A stretch of 64,000 nucleotides of DNA from Lucinisca nassula (taxonomy: Eukaryota > Mollusca > Bivalvia > Lucinida > Lucinidae), in NCBI GenBank assembly GCA_963580285.1, contig OY757011.1:167987406-168051405 (forward strand). The letters run 5' to 3'. This document shows, piece after piece, positions 22,593 to 33,436 of this stretch. The position numbers and the translations under genes are program-made. Below the pieces are notes generated by a model. That model saw only the letters and a list, made by a program, of their open reading frames with translations, searched no databases and had not been told where the DNA came from. Each line of letters begins with the position of its first letter. Positions within the stretch are counted from its first letter, which is position 1.

Positions 22593-23290
22593 AAAAGTAG
22601 AAGTAAAATAAAGATCAGGAATTGATACAATTAACTTACTCCACCCATAAAAGACACCAAAGGGAAAGAAATACAAACATTAAGCGACCAGACCATAATG
22701 GAAACCTAAACAAAGGAAGGCCATAAGGACAGTTACTTTCCCACAAAATGGCCATATGGCCATCCAAAACCAAAAGACACAAGTGATACACACAGTAAGT
22801 AACAAACAACAACATAAATAAATCGCCACAGAAAAGCCGCCTTGGAACGGTCAGTGGAAGATTTCCACTGGGGGGGCTTAAATCGATTTTACGTGGCCAC
22901 AATCCTCGCCCTTACTTCCGTCGCGATTTAGACAAATAATTTGTTCAGTCTGCATGAAGGCCTCCTAACTCATCAGTGCAACATCTCCGTGATACAAAAA
23001 TCAAAGAACCACAGAGGTGAGACAACGGTGAGGACTCGACAGCAAGAAACCACTGAAATGCTGGAGCAAAAGAAAACCAACAGTTAGACTCCGATGAGCC
23101 CGACCAGAGACAGAGCATCAGGCACCAACCAACATTATCTCTCTAATTTTCAATAAGCCTTTACGTTGGAGCCGTCATAGAATCTGAGGCCTGACCCACC
23201 GGCGTGCAATTAAAGAGGGAAGCAAAGTTGCCAACCGTGATTGGGTTAACTACCATGCATGCAGTCTGTCGTATAATATCCATGTTGTAT
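22593..23290 (-). mobile_element. RT retroelement copy (subfamily b)
   Basis: Reverse complement of the 3' UTR plus the last codons of the RT ('gacccaccggcgtgcaatta', 'ttgggttaactaccatgcat'). The 3' terminus is 'aaagtagaagtaaaataaag' on the plus strand. It has a G7 run at the site where other copies carry longer G/C runs. Confidence 0.85.
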
Positions 23291-24457
23291 CACTCTTGGA
23301 AATATGATACGCCACTTACCCGTCTTTGATATACAGTGTAGTGTTGGTCGGGTAGTTGGGGCGCAATTTCTCTGAGAGAAAAACAGGGCAAATTAAGATA
23401 TGCTCAAGACATCGAGCATACATGTTGATAAATGACTATAAATTCTACATATTAAACAGTTCAAATTTACATCAGTCGGTTCTCATTTTACAGCCATTGT
23501 CTATGTATTTTTGGGACAACCCTGGTACATATACTGTTATGTACAAGCTTGTTGTGACATAATGTTTTTTTTTTGCGCAAAAAATGTGAAAATAATATTG
23601 CTTATAATGAATGATGTTTTACATAAATGAATTTTCACAACACAGGAGACACTTGATACCAACTTCTTATGAAAGAGCAGTCAAAACATGTTCGTTGCTC
23701 AAAAGTTAAATTTTAGGAAGTATACCGGGTGTCAAACTGACCCGAGTTAATTTTAAAGTTAGATGAAAGCGACAAGATATATATGTATGTTGCCTAGTTA
23801 ATGTAGTTACCACTAATCTGGGCTCTTAAGCAAACAAAATATAAAATATAGGCCAGTGGAGTTTTTTTCAACAGGTGTTATTTCAGCTGCAGCTATTACA
23901 GAACCTTACGTATATTAGCAATATAACCGTAATTGCATTGGAAAAAGTACCTTTCAACGACCATTCTAATAAGTGTTATGATCTGACAATTGTAATCTAC
24001 CACTCACATGTAACACCAACAGTTTTACCAAATCATTTGGACTAGCTGTGAGCATGGTAAGAGATAATTGGGTGATTGGGAAAATACAAACACTATATTT
24101 ATAAATACATTAGTATATACCCATATATCAAAACTAAATAATAAAAAAGTGGATAACATTATCTGCATTGCTTCAGCAGAGTTATTAGACATGATTTATA
24201 AGGCCTTCCTGTAAGTGAGTCATGTGGGGTGTATAGTTGGATAGTTCGCATAAGGCCTTCGGACAGAAGGTCTTAGGGACACAATAAAAAATGTGGCTAA
24301 CCAATCAAAAGGGAATCAAACAGAGAATTAAAAATATCAGTGAAAGCAACAGCAATGACAACAACAAAGGCAGCAACAACAAAATACTAATACAATAAAA
24401 ACAACAACTAATACTATCTGGGCCCCGTCAAGCGATTTTGGTTCTTATCGCCTGTAC
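23291..24457. other. No recognised feature
   Basis: AT-rich, low-complexity in places (CAACAA-rich near 24350-24410). No exon, repeat family or RNA gene recognised. Confidence 0.4.
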
Positions 24458-24519
24458 GAGCAGCGAAGGTTCAGGCGAGCCTGCGCATCCGCGCAGTCTC
24501 GCCAGAACCTTCGCTGCTC
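24458..24519. repeat. Foldback: 29-bp arms, 4-nt loop
   Basis: Left arm 24458-24486 starts GAGCAGCGAAGGTTC; the right arm 24491-24519 is its reverse complement with two mismatches; loop ATCC. A diverged relative with the same layout lies at 54574-54627. Confidence 0.85.
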
Positions 24520-24868
24520 GCTCATACAAGCAGTGAATCAAGCGGAACCTTCAGACAGAAAGCCATATCCCTGGCCCCTCTGAATGGCTGGGCATGCGCA
24601 GTTAAAATTTGTCATGACGGAATGCTCGAAGACACAAATTCGCTTGGCGGGGCTCATCTATGGATATTAACAGGATATAGAAACAAGAGATAAATGTGCT
24701 AGTGTTAACATAGAGCTTAGACGTGAACCAGCTGTAGTTAGACTCAGAATAATAATAAAAAAAAATTATAATAACAACAACAACAATAAATATAATAATT
24801 GTGATATAAACAATAATAATGACGGTGACTTTTACGACTGGTTTATTCCTCAACGTCATCTTAACAAT

Positions 24869-25013
24869 TGGTTACGCTACTCGCCTTGTTAACCAGGGGT
24901 CGCAGGTTCGATCCTGGGCTTCTTCAGACTTCCGGATGAGTCTTTAAACCGAGGTCCCGTCTCCGTATGACCTTAGCTGTTGGTGGGACGTAAAACTGAA
25001 ACACTCACTCGCT
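24869..25013 (+). mobile_element. tRNA-derived SINE C, 12-bp TSD
   Basis: B-box-like GGTTCGATCC, then the body 'atgagtctttaaaccgaggt' and 'cgtatgaccttagctgttgg'. Flanked by exact CATCTTAACAAT at 24857-24868 and 25014-25025. Slightly 5'-truncated relative to the 26017 copy. Confidence 0.9.
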
Positions 25014-25025
25014 CATCTTAACAAT

Positions 25026-25479
25026 ATTTAAATGTGTTAAGAAATATTATTATTGTAATTGATAATGGTTATACAGAACTATAAATATGACGTAGGGGAA
25101 GGTTATCTGCCACACTATAGGAGAAATATGTAGCTTGGTTCAACAGTCTATAATTCTTTTTGTAAGTTAAAAAATTATGTTAGTAGGTCATAGAATTCTG
25201 TTTGTAGGTTATACGTGTAGAGTAGATCCTTATAACAGTTATTACAATTGTCATGCTGTCTGTAGAAACTCAGCGGGAGAGAGAAGAGAACCAGCTGTCT
25301 GTAAGTTCTAGACCTAGAATGTTTTTAACATCAGACTTTGGTTGTCACAGTAAAAGCAAAATGTTGTTATGACCAGGTGTATTTAATGGTAGAAGAATAA
25401 ATGCCTACTCAGTTTACTTTACTAGCACTAGTACCAAAGGCGTTGCTCATAGAACAATTACCTACTTAGAATCGTACTT
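25026..25479. other. No recognised feature
   Basis: AT-rich sequence without coding or repeat signal that I can name. Confidence 0.4.
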
Positions 25480-25489
25480 ACATTACTTT

Positions 25490-25767
25490 AACGGCCCCCG
25501 CCCATCGGGGCTTGAAGAAATGGATTGGGCTGCATGATGCTTCCACGCAGAGCTGAAACCGAACCGCACACGAGTACTGGTAAACCGCTTAGAGGATCTT
25601 AAGCCTGCCCAGGCAAAGCTTATAACCCTATTGGTTTAAATGGGCGACAGTGCTTGAGATGTCATTTCATCTCAATGTCGGGTAAAAGTCCCACAAAATT
25701 AGAAGCAACGTCTCCAAAATGACCTTTACAGTTTTGACGGGGACTTTAACCCTCAAATGAAACAAAT
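25490..25767 (+). mobile_element. SINE A, 10-bp TSD
   Basis: SINE A from 'acggcccccgcccatcgggg' to 'cctcaaatgaaacaaat'. ACATTACTTT flanks both sides (25480-25489, 25768-25777). Close to the consensus, so fairly young. Confidence 0.9.
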
Positions 25768-26016
25768 ACATTACTTTGCTTACCTATCCTACTTGTGTTA
25801 AACATCTACTTAGATCGACACTATAACTGCAACTTAGTTTACTTAACCTACTGTAGTACCAGTGATGTTGCAGATGGAGCTTACTTTACTTGGGATTATA
25901 CATACTTTACTTATATTGCTTATCCGACTTAAGCTTCTCATCTTCATACGCTATGACTACCACATCTTATTAGTTTAGGTTACTTATGTAACGTACTGTT
26001 GTACCACCGGTCCTGC

Positions 26017-26179
26017 ATCAGCCTCCGTGGTGCATTGGTTATGCTTCTGAGTACTTGCCTCATATTCCAGGGATCGTGGGTTCGATCCTTGGCTACCACA
26101 GATTCGGATGAGTCTTTAAACCGAGGCCCCGTCCCCGTATGACCATAGCTGTTGGTGGGACATAAAACACACCACACAC
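26017..26179 (+). mobile_element. tRNA-derived SINE C, 14-bp TSD
   Basis: The head 'cctccgtggtgcattggtta' (A-box-like) and GGTTCGATCC are tRNA-like; the body is as in the 24869 copy; it ends in CAC repeats. Exact ACCACCGGTCCTGC lies at 26003-26016 and 26180-26193. The most complete SINE C here. Confidence 0.92.
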
Positions 26180-26289
26180 ACCACCGGTCCTGCTACTGAA
26201 TCATGTATTTACTATACTTATGTTACTTAAACATTTCTTTCTTTATTAATATTACGAGGGCGAGTCAATAAAAACAGCCTAATTTATTT

Positions 26290-27516
26290 CTGAGTGAGAT
26301 CGATCTTTTCTTTTACGATGTAATTGCCCTCTAGAATGATACATTTGGACCAACGCCGTTCCAGTGCCATCAGCTCCGAACTGAAGAAGCCAGGGTCTTT
26401 GTCTCAGACCCACTCCTCAACTGCCGCCGCGACTTCTTCGTTGGACCGGAAATGACGTCCACGGATATCCTTTTTCAAGTTTTGGAATAGGAAATAGTCA
26501 CTAGCAGCTAAGTCCGGAGAATAGGTGGGGTGCGGTATAAGATTGTACCCATTCCGCTCAACAACATCCATTGCAATTTTGTAAGTTTGGGCTCTTGTAT
26601 TATCGTGTTGGAACAGAATCCCTTTGCAGAGTTTACCTCAGCGTTTTTCACTGATCACACTTCTCAGTTGGTCGAGCAAATTTGCATAATACACACCTGT
26701 TATTGCACTTTTCTTTGCTAGAAAGTTCAACATAATAACGCCTTGTGCGTCTAAACTTGCAGTTGCCATCACCTTGCCTGCAGAGGGTTGCGTTTTGAAC
26801 TTTTTTGGCATCGGGAACCCCGGCCCTACCCACTGGCGACTTTGTCCTTTTGGCTTTCCGCAATTGATGTTTCCACTAGGGTCTGGTTGTTTCATGTTTG
26901 CATTTCTTTCCCTTGGTGTCTCTTTTGGGAGCTATGGGTTAATTGTGTCGATTCCTGATCGTTGCCTACACTTATATTTTGAGTTTTCTGTGGCTCATAA
27001 TAGTTGACCCAGGTCTCATCTACAGTCACCAGATGTGAAAGAAAATCTTCCTTTGACCTACACCGCTTCAACAGTGCGCTGCCATTTGTTTGGCATTTGC
27101 TCGTCGCTAAGGGGCATTTTCGGACCCCACGGGCTGATAGCTTTCGCATACCCAAGCGATCATGTAAAGGTGTTGAAACGCTACAATGTGAAACGTGTAA
27201 TGTATTCGCTATTTCTTCCACCGTAATTCGCCAATCAGATTACACCAGATCCCGTTTTTTGTTACACATTTCTTCATCGGTGGCATCTGTTATCTGATGG
27301 GCGTTCAGACCTGGTTTCACCTTCTAAAGACGTTCTAGCGCGTTTGAATTCTCCAATCCAGAATTTAACTTGAGCATACGATGGTGCAGAAAACCCATAA
27401 ACATTGGTCAACTCGCAATGTATTTCCTGATCTGTTATCCCTTTCAAATACAAGTACCAAATTACAGCCCGGTACTCACCTGTTACCGAAAAGCTTGATT
27501 TTGCATAGCTAGCCAT
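26290..27516 (-). pseudogene. mariner transposase, disabled by nonsense codons and an insertion
   Basis: Cut-and-paste transposase of the mariner family. The N-terminal helix-turn-helix region starts at 27516 (MASYAKSSFSVTGEYRAVIW...). The first catalytic Asp lies in VDETWVNYYEPQ near 27000. After an inserted retroelement fragment the frame resumes with WVGPGFPMPKKFKTQ. Further along are HDNTRAQT (second Asp) and YSPDLAASDYFLF (third Asp). In-frame TGA codons occur after SEKR (~26637) and after EEWV (~26410), both where Arg or Asp-adjacent codons are expected. There is also a frame break upstream between 27221 and 27274. The gene cannot make a functional enzyme. Confidence 0.85.
26848..26982 (+). 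mobile_element. RT retroelement 3'-end fragment inside mariner
   Basis: The last ~135 bp of the retroelement (subfamily a: 'ttggctttccgcaattgatg' to 'gattcctgatcgttgcctac'), inserted within the transposase frame between the EPQ and QW segments. The mariner therefore predates this insertion. Confidence 0.85.
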
Positions 27517-27855
27517 GTTTGACGTTCAATATCTTTTGAATGAATGGCATGATTTTGCCCTCATGCCTAAAACATGCATTGAAACAATGCATGAAAATCT
27601 TGGTTGTCTCGGTCAATTGGAAATGGGAAAGGTTGGTTACTTGTTGACTTGCCCTCGTACTTAAGCTATTCATCTTCCCCAACACAGACTACGACACCTA
27701 CTTAAATCCATTCAAGAGAAGTGGAATGCATCCTAGTATTTCTAAGTGCAATGCTAAGATGTGCAGGTGCTGTTCGCATTTATGCACTGCGTCTACTGTT
27801 TCTTCATCTGTAAACTGTAGACGTTTTTCTGTAGTTAATATGTCCAATTAGACAT

Positions 27856-28380
27856 GTAAAGTAGAAGTAAAACAAAGATCAGGAATCGATACAATTAACT
27901 TACTCCACCCATCAAAGACACCAAAGTGAAAGAAACACAAACATGAAGCGACAAGACCATAATGGAAACCTAAACAAAGGAAGGCCATAAGGACAGTTAC
28001 TTTCCCACAAAATGGCCTAATGGCCATTCAGAATAAAAGGACACAAGTGATACACACAGGAAGTAACAAACAACAGCATAAATAAACCGCCACAGAAGAA
28101 CCGCCCCGGAACGGTCAGTGGAAAGAACTCCACCGGGGGTGGGTGGGGGGGGGGGGGGGCTTAAATAGATTTTATATGGCCATAATCCTCGCCCTTACCT
28201 CTGTCGCGGTATACACTTGTTTTGTTTAGTCCGCATGAATGCTTCCTAACTCATCAGTGTAACATCTTCGAGAACATATAAATAAAAAAAAACTACAGAG
28301 ATGAAACAAGGTTGAGGACTCGACAGCATACAACAACAGAATTGCTGGAGCAAAAGAAAACCAACAGTTAGACTCCGATC
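27856..28380 (-). mobile_element. RT retroelement copy with G-run expansion
   Basis: Reverse complement of the 3' UTR from 'agtagaagtaaaacaaagat' to 'caacagttagactccgat'. A run of about 14 Gs (28147-28160) sits at the C6 site of other copies. Confidence 0.85.
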
Positions 28381-28719
28381 TACGGATCTGATATATGTGA
28401 TAACCTGACATGCTGCAAATTGTAGAATGCAGTACGTCGAGTAAACTAAACTGCATGTTGAAAACATGATTTAACGAACACTATCGTAGAATGAGTAAGC
28501 CTAAAAACTGACACTTTCTTGTACCGTCATTTTAAACATACAGGTCATTCTGTAAATGATATTTCTATACAACCAATGGAAAAAAATGACTATGGTTTAA
28601 ATTCTACAGCTGGGTTTAAAAATTATTAAACGACAAACTGAAATTAAAATGGATTAAATTATTACACACACCTTTTCCTTTGGGCTTTAATGGCAACATT
28701 AATCATGAAGGTAATATTT
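28381..28719. other. No recognised feature
   Basis: AT-rich, no coding signal. Confidence 0.4.
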
Positions 28720-29940
28720 CTAAAATTCCCAATTTTGATATTTTCTCGATTGTCGAGATGATCAAACTGAGCAAGTTTGATGATGACTGGACAAAATGTG
28801 GAGCCTCTATAGTGTTAACAAGGTTTTTCTATGATTTGACCTACTGACCTACATTTTGACCTGACATGACCCTTATTCCAACTTGACCTAGATATTATTG
28901 AGATGATCATTCTGTCCAAGTTTGATGATGATTGGACCACAATTGCGATTTCTAGAGTGTTAACAAGGTTTTTCTATGTTTAGACTGTTATGCATAAGAA
29001 TTTATTTTTCTGATTCCCACTTTCACCCCACTGTGTGACCTAATAGTGCTATAAATATCTTGTTTATCTTCTTAAAGAAGATTCTCGAAAACTGAGTCAC
29101 AGATTAATTTCATTTTTGTAAACAACTTGTTTACAAGGAAAAGTACTTCAGAACCTTCCAGAAAGTTCAGGTTTGCATTATTTTTAGAGAATTACATCAT
29201 CTTATTCCACAGCCCTGTGGAACATTCTAGAGAAATCTTAGGGTCTATAAAAGAGCTGGATTTTTCACATTGAGTCAGGCTTTGGGGTTTGATGTTTGGG
29301 CTTTTTAGAAAAGTTATTTCTAAATTCTGTGTTGGATTGTTAAAGGACATTCTATTTCATTTCGGACTGTGAATTCTATGGGATCAAGGAAAATAGATTC
29401 ATTCAAGGATATTTCATAACAGAGCTAAGTACATTTAATTTTTTTACTTCAACAGTTTAAAAATAGTTTGTAAATAAAATTTGTTCCAAAAGGCTTGTTT
29501 GCTTTTTCTTTCTGCTATGCCTGGCTCGTAACAAGACCTACTGACCTAGGTTTTGACCCGGCATGACCCATATTCGAACTGGATTTAAATATTGTCGAGA
29601 TGATTATTCTGAGCAAGTTTAATGATAATTGGACCAAAATTGTGGCCTCTGAGCAAGTTTAATGATAATTGAACCAAAATTGTGCCTCTAGAGTGTTATC
29701 AATGTTTGCCTTCATTTGACCTGGTGATATAGCTTTTGACCCCAACTTACCCATTATCGAACTTGACCTAGATTTCATCGAGGCAAACATTCTGAGCAAG
29801 TTCCATTAAGATTTTGTCAAAACTGTGACCTCTAGATTGTTAACAAACTACATGTAATTGTTGGCGACGGACGACGACAGAAGATAGACACAGTTTGATA
29901 ACAATTGCTCACCATGAGCTTTGCTAAGGGCGAGCTAAAA
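28720..29940 (-). mobile_element. Helitron-like element (minus) split by a solo LTR
   Basis: Repeats with 'gagcaagtttgatgatgact', 'agagtgttaacaaggttttt' and 'gacctactgacctacatttt'. The 5' end lies on the right: 'caattgctcaccatgagctt' preceded by 'gacggacgacgac'. The plus-strand element at 61178-61720 is the same family. A 548-bp LTR is inserted at 28986. Confidence 0.65.
28986..29533 (+). mobile_element. Solo LTR with 4-bp target-site duplication
   Basis: Begins TGTTATGC and ends CTCGTAACA (TGTTA...TAACA). AGAC lies on both sides (28982-28985, 29534-29537), and removing the segment restores the surrounding repeat 'tttagacctactgacc'. It contains a TATA-like CTATAAAAG at 29245-29253 and AATAAA at 29473-29478, the expected LTR order. 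No internal coding region is left. Confidence 0.8.
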
Positions 29941-30929
29941 ATGGAAAAAAATCTTCAAAGGTCAACTCCACCTAAACCCTTTGGCCAATTTGATACAGAC
30001 TTCACAAGAATGTTTCCTATTTGACTTCCTACCAAAATAGCTAAATTCGTTGAGCTGTGTTGAACAGGATGGCCACCAGAGCTAAAATAGAAAAAATCTT
30101 TAAACGACATATCCTCCTGTACCCTTGGGTCAATTTCATTCAAATTCCATAGGAATGTTGCTTAGGAGACCCTCTACCAAAAATAGCTTAAATGAGCAAA
30201 ATGGCCACCAGAGCTTAAAAAAAGAAAATTGTGAATTTGCTTCAACTTTGAACACCTCCTCGACCATTGGGCCAATTTGATTCAAGCCACAGGAATGTTG
30301 CCAATGTGGATCCTTACCAAAATAGCTGAATCAGTTGCTCTCTGATGAATCAGATGGCCGCCAGAGCTAAAAGTAATAAATCTTCAAACGTCTCCTATAC
30401 CCTTAAGCAAATTTCATTCAAACTTCGTAGGAATGTTGGATATGTGACCCTCTAGAAAATTAGCTTAAACGGTTCCGCTCCGATGAGCAAAATGGCCGCT
30501 AGAGCTAATAATACTAATAAAAAAAAACAACAACAACTAATTGCTTTATGTAACCCTTGGGTGAATGTGATTTAAACTTCTCAGGAATGTTGCTTAGGTA
30601 GCCCTGTACCAAAGTTGCTTATTGGTTCTACTGTGATGAGCAAAATGTCCACCAGAGGTAAAAAAAGAAAATCGCAAATTTACTTCGAATGTGAACTCAT
30701 CCTAAGTTATTCTGACTTCACAGGAACGTTGCCTAGGTGGCTGCCTTACAAAATAGGTATAATCGGTCAGCTCCGGTGAACAAGATAGCCATCAGAGCTA
30801 AAAAGTTAATCGTCTCTCTAAATGCAACATTAATGCTTCCTGGAATGGCTATCACCCACATAACTTCCAGAAGCTGCGTGACATGTTGAAATCAGTGAAG
30901 CGATTCAGGGCCATCTTGGCCCGCTAGTT
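29941..30929 (+). mobile_element. Helitron-like element (plus), 3' end intact
   Basis: About six ~115-bp repeats ('ggaatgttgc', 'accaaaatagct', 'aaaatggccaccagagct'), then 'gtgaagcgattca', the hairpin GGGCCATCTTGGCCC and GCTAGTTT. It directly abuts the minus-strand element's 5' end at 29940. Confidence 0.6.
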
Positions 30930-31120
30930 TAAAAAAGCACAAGCCATAAACAACCGCCTGTTTATATATATTTGCACCAATCATAATATTTGTGATCCCG
31001 CCAGGAGAGAGCAATAATAGACCAAGCCTACTCTCAGTCCTTGGTTCATTCATAATAAGAATTGTTATGTGTTTGAATATTTTTTTAAACTGAATATTTA
31101 TTCAGACAATGTAGATATGT

Positions 31121-31220
31121 ATACGCCGCCCCGTCCATCGGGGCTTGGAGAAATAGATTGGGATGCATGCATGGTGCTTCAATGCAGAGCTGATTCTGAC
31201 CATACACGAGTACTGGTAAA
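31121..31220 (+). mobile_element. SINE A 5' fragment
   Basis: The first ~100 bp of SINE A ('cgccccgtccatcggggctt' to 'gtactggtaaaccgctcaga'), cut at the start of a retroelement copy. Confidence 0.8.
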
Positions 31221-31227
31221 CCGCTCA

Positions 31228-32040
31228 GAAGGACAAAAAAGAAGTGGAGGCAATGATCAGGAATCAGTACAATCAACCCACAGCTCCCATCAGAGACACC
31301 AAAGGGAAAGACACACACACATGAATCAACAGACCCTAATGGAAACACCAACAGCGGAAAGCCAAAAGGACAGTTACTTTCCCACAAAATAGCCAATAGG
31401 CTATCCAAAATAAAATAACACAAGCGACACGAATACCCAAAGACAAACCATAACAAAAATAAACCGCGACAGAAAAACCGCCTTGGAACGGTCAGCGGAA
31501 ACAGATTCCACTCGGAGGGGTGGGGGGGGGGGGGGGGGGGGGGCTTAAATCGATTTTACGTGGCCACAATCCTCGCCCTTACTTCCGTCGCGATTTAGAC
31601 AAATAATTTGTTCAGTCCGCATGGAGGCCTCCATCTCCGTGAACACAAATAATCAAACAACCACAGAGATGAAACAACGGTGAGGACTCGACAGCAAAAA
31701 ACCACTGAAATGCTGGAGCAAAAGAAAACCAACAGCTAGACTCCGATGGGCCCGACCAGAGACAGAGCATCAGGCACCAACCAACATTACCTGGAATTAG
31801 ATATTTCTAATTCTCAATAAGCCTTCACGTTGGAACCGTCAAAGAATCTGAGGCCTGACCCACCGGCGTGCAATTAAAGAGGGAAGCAAAGTTGTCAACC
31901 GTGATTGGGTTAACTACCATGCATGCAATCTGTCGTATAACATTTATATTGTACCCAATCTTTTTATATCGAAGAATGATTTTACGAAATTGGGTGCTGA
32001 ACTCATTGCGGTTGTATATTTTTCTGAATTTATATACTAA
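31228..32040 (-). mobile_element. RT retroelement copy abutting the ribozyme array
   Basis: Reverse complement of the 3' UTR and RT C-terminus (to 'ctgaatttatatacta'). It has a G27-like run at 31517-31543. The RT-side break is at the first base of the 383-bp satellite array. Confidence 0.85.
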
Positions 32041-32097
32041 TAAAAATCAAAAATGAGTTCCTTTAAGTGCAATGAAAACATTCATAAGAAAGAAGAT

Positions 32098-32143
32098 GGG
32101 TCATACTACGTAGTTTCGGCTAATAAAGCCTCATCAGTGACCC
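32098..32143 (-). ncRNA. Type I hammerhead ribozyme, copy 1
   Basis: Read on the minus strand: stem I GGGTCA, core CTGATGA, stem II GGC-TTTATTA-GCC, core GAA, short stem III in the palindrome ACTACGTAGT (A15.1-U16.1, C-G, U-A with a 4-nt loop), cleavage-site A (plus position 32104), then stem I TGACCC. All invariant core positions are present and stems I and II are perfectly paired. The very short stem III is typical of retrozyme and Penelope-associated hammerheads, which often work as dimers. Confidence 0.92.
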
Positions 32144-32480
32144 TGTTATGATCCGGCAAAGAAAGCCAGAGGAAACATACTGCAATTTTGCGAATTTCGA
32201 ATAGGCAGTCGATTCAAAGACTGATATAAATCAAAATGGGGTCCAAATAATTAAAAATCTGTCTAGAATATGAGTCTAAACCGATAATTTATTTCTGATT
32301 TCTCAGAATATTCACGCTGATCTCAAAGGACCAAAAGTGAAATATAAACTGCACTATGGTTGATGTACGGGGAGACGTTTTACGGCCGCCACACGGCACA
32401 ACACCAGCTGCAGCGAAGGCAAATAAAAATCAAAAATGAGTTCCTTTAAGAGCAATGAAAACATTCATAAGAAAGAAGAT

Positions 32481-32526
32481 GGGTCATACTACGTAGTTTC
32501 GGCTAATAAAGCCTCATCAGTGACCC
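32481..32526 (-). ncRNA. Type I hammerhead ribozyme, copy 2
   Basis: Identical to copy 1 in all stems and core; predicted cleavage next to 32487. Confidence 0.92.
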
Positions 32527-32863
32527 TGTTATGATCCGGCAAAGAAAGCCAGAGGAAACATACTGCAATTTTGCGAATTTCGAATAGGCAGTCGATTCAA
32601 AGACTGATATAAATCAAAATGGGGTCCAAATAATTAAAAATCTGTCTAGAATATGAGTCTAAACCAATAATTTATTTCTGATTGCTCAGAATATTCACGC
32701 TGATCTCAAATGACCAAAAGTAAAAGATAAACTGCACTATGGTTGATGTACGGGGAGACGTTTTACGGCCGCCACACGGCACAACACCAGCTGCAGTGAA
32801 GGCAAATAAAAATCAAAAATGAGTTCCTTTAAGAGCAATGAAAACATTCATAAGAAAGAAGAT

Positions 32864-32909
32864 GGGTCATACTACGTAGTTTCGGCTAATAAAGCCTCAT
32901 CAGTGGCCC
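32864..32909 (-). ncRNA. Type I hammerhead ribozyme, copy 3 (one stem I mismatch)
   Basis: The core and stems II and III are intact, but plus-strand TGGCCC replaces TGACCC, giving one C-A mismatch in stem I. Probably weakened. Confidence 0.85.
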
Positions 32910-32991
32910 TGTTATGATCCGGCAAAGAAAGCCAGAGGAAACATACTGCAATTTTGCGAATTTCGAATAGTCAGTCGAAAAAGCCTCACAA

Positions 32992-33185
32992 AGCCTGCCC
33001 AGACAGTGATGCAAGTCAGACCGTCAAATGCATATAAGCATTTTGGTTTCATTGGGCGGCAGGGCTTGAGATATGTCATTTCATCTCAAAGTCTGGTAAA
33101 AGTCCCACAAAGTTCGAAGCAGCGTCTTCAAAATTACTTAAATAGTGTTGACGGGGGCCTTAAACCTAAATTGAAACAAACAAAA
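32992..33185 (+). mobile_element. SINE A 3' fragment
   Basis: From 'aagcctgcccagacagtgat' to 'ttgaaacaaacaaa'; the 5' half is missing. It begins about 12 bp after the satellite array ends. Confidence 0.8.
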
Positions 33186-33436
33186 ATATGTATAAAAGGA
33201 CACAAATTTCTGAATAAATAAAACTGCCAGAAATGTGTTGAGCTCATGTCGGTCATAACCGCAAAAGTGAGAACCAAATCGATGCCTGTCTTAATTGTCT
33301 TGTGCTGCTTATATGGCTCTTGTCAGACTCTGATTCCACGCTAGTGGATCCCAATCCTTTAATTCTCTGCGAGAGAGGAGGGGATGTTGGCTCATGCGGT
33401 TTCTATCGAGTGCTAATGATATGAATGAAGACATTC

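Larger units (their letters stand above)
26255..27657 (-). mobile_element. mariner-type DNA transposon, interrupted
   Basis: Terminal inverted repeats CGAGGGCGAGTCAA (left) and CGAGGGCAAGTCAA (right, reverse complement), each bordered by TA, the Tc1/mariner target. It is 1403 bp including a ~135-bp retroelement fragment at 26848-26982. Transposase remains lie on the minus strand. Confidence 0.9.
32041..32980 (-). repeat. 383-bp tandem array encoding hammerhead ribozymes (retrozyme-like)
   Basis: Two full monomers (32041-32423, 32424-32806) and a partial third (32807 to ~32980), nearly identical to each other. Each has one type I hammerhead ribozyme on the minus strand; predicted cleavage sites are exactly 383 nt apart (32104, 32487, 32870). 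The plus-strand left border is AATAAAAATCAAAAATGAG, shared with the other two loci. Other conserved blocks are 'acggggagacgttttacggc' and 'caacaccagctgcag'. No ORF of note. Confidence 0.9.

Noticed and set aside
26892..27297. Plus-strand ORFs across the mariner
   Set aside because: They are antisense to the transposase remnant.
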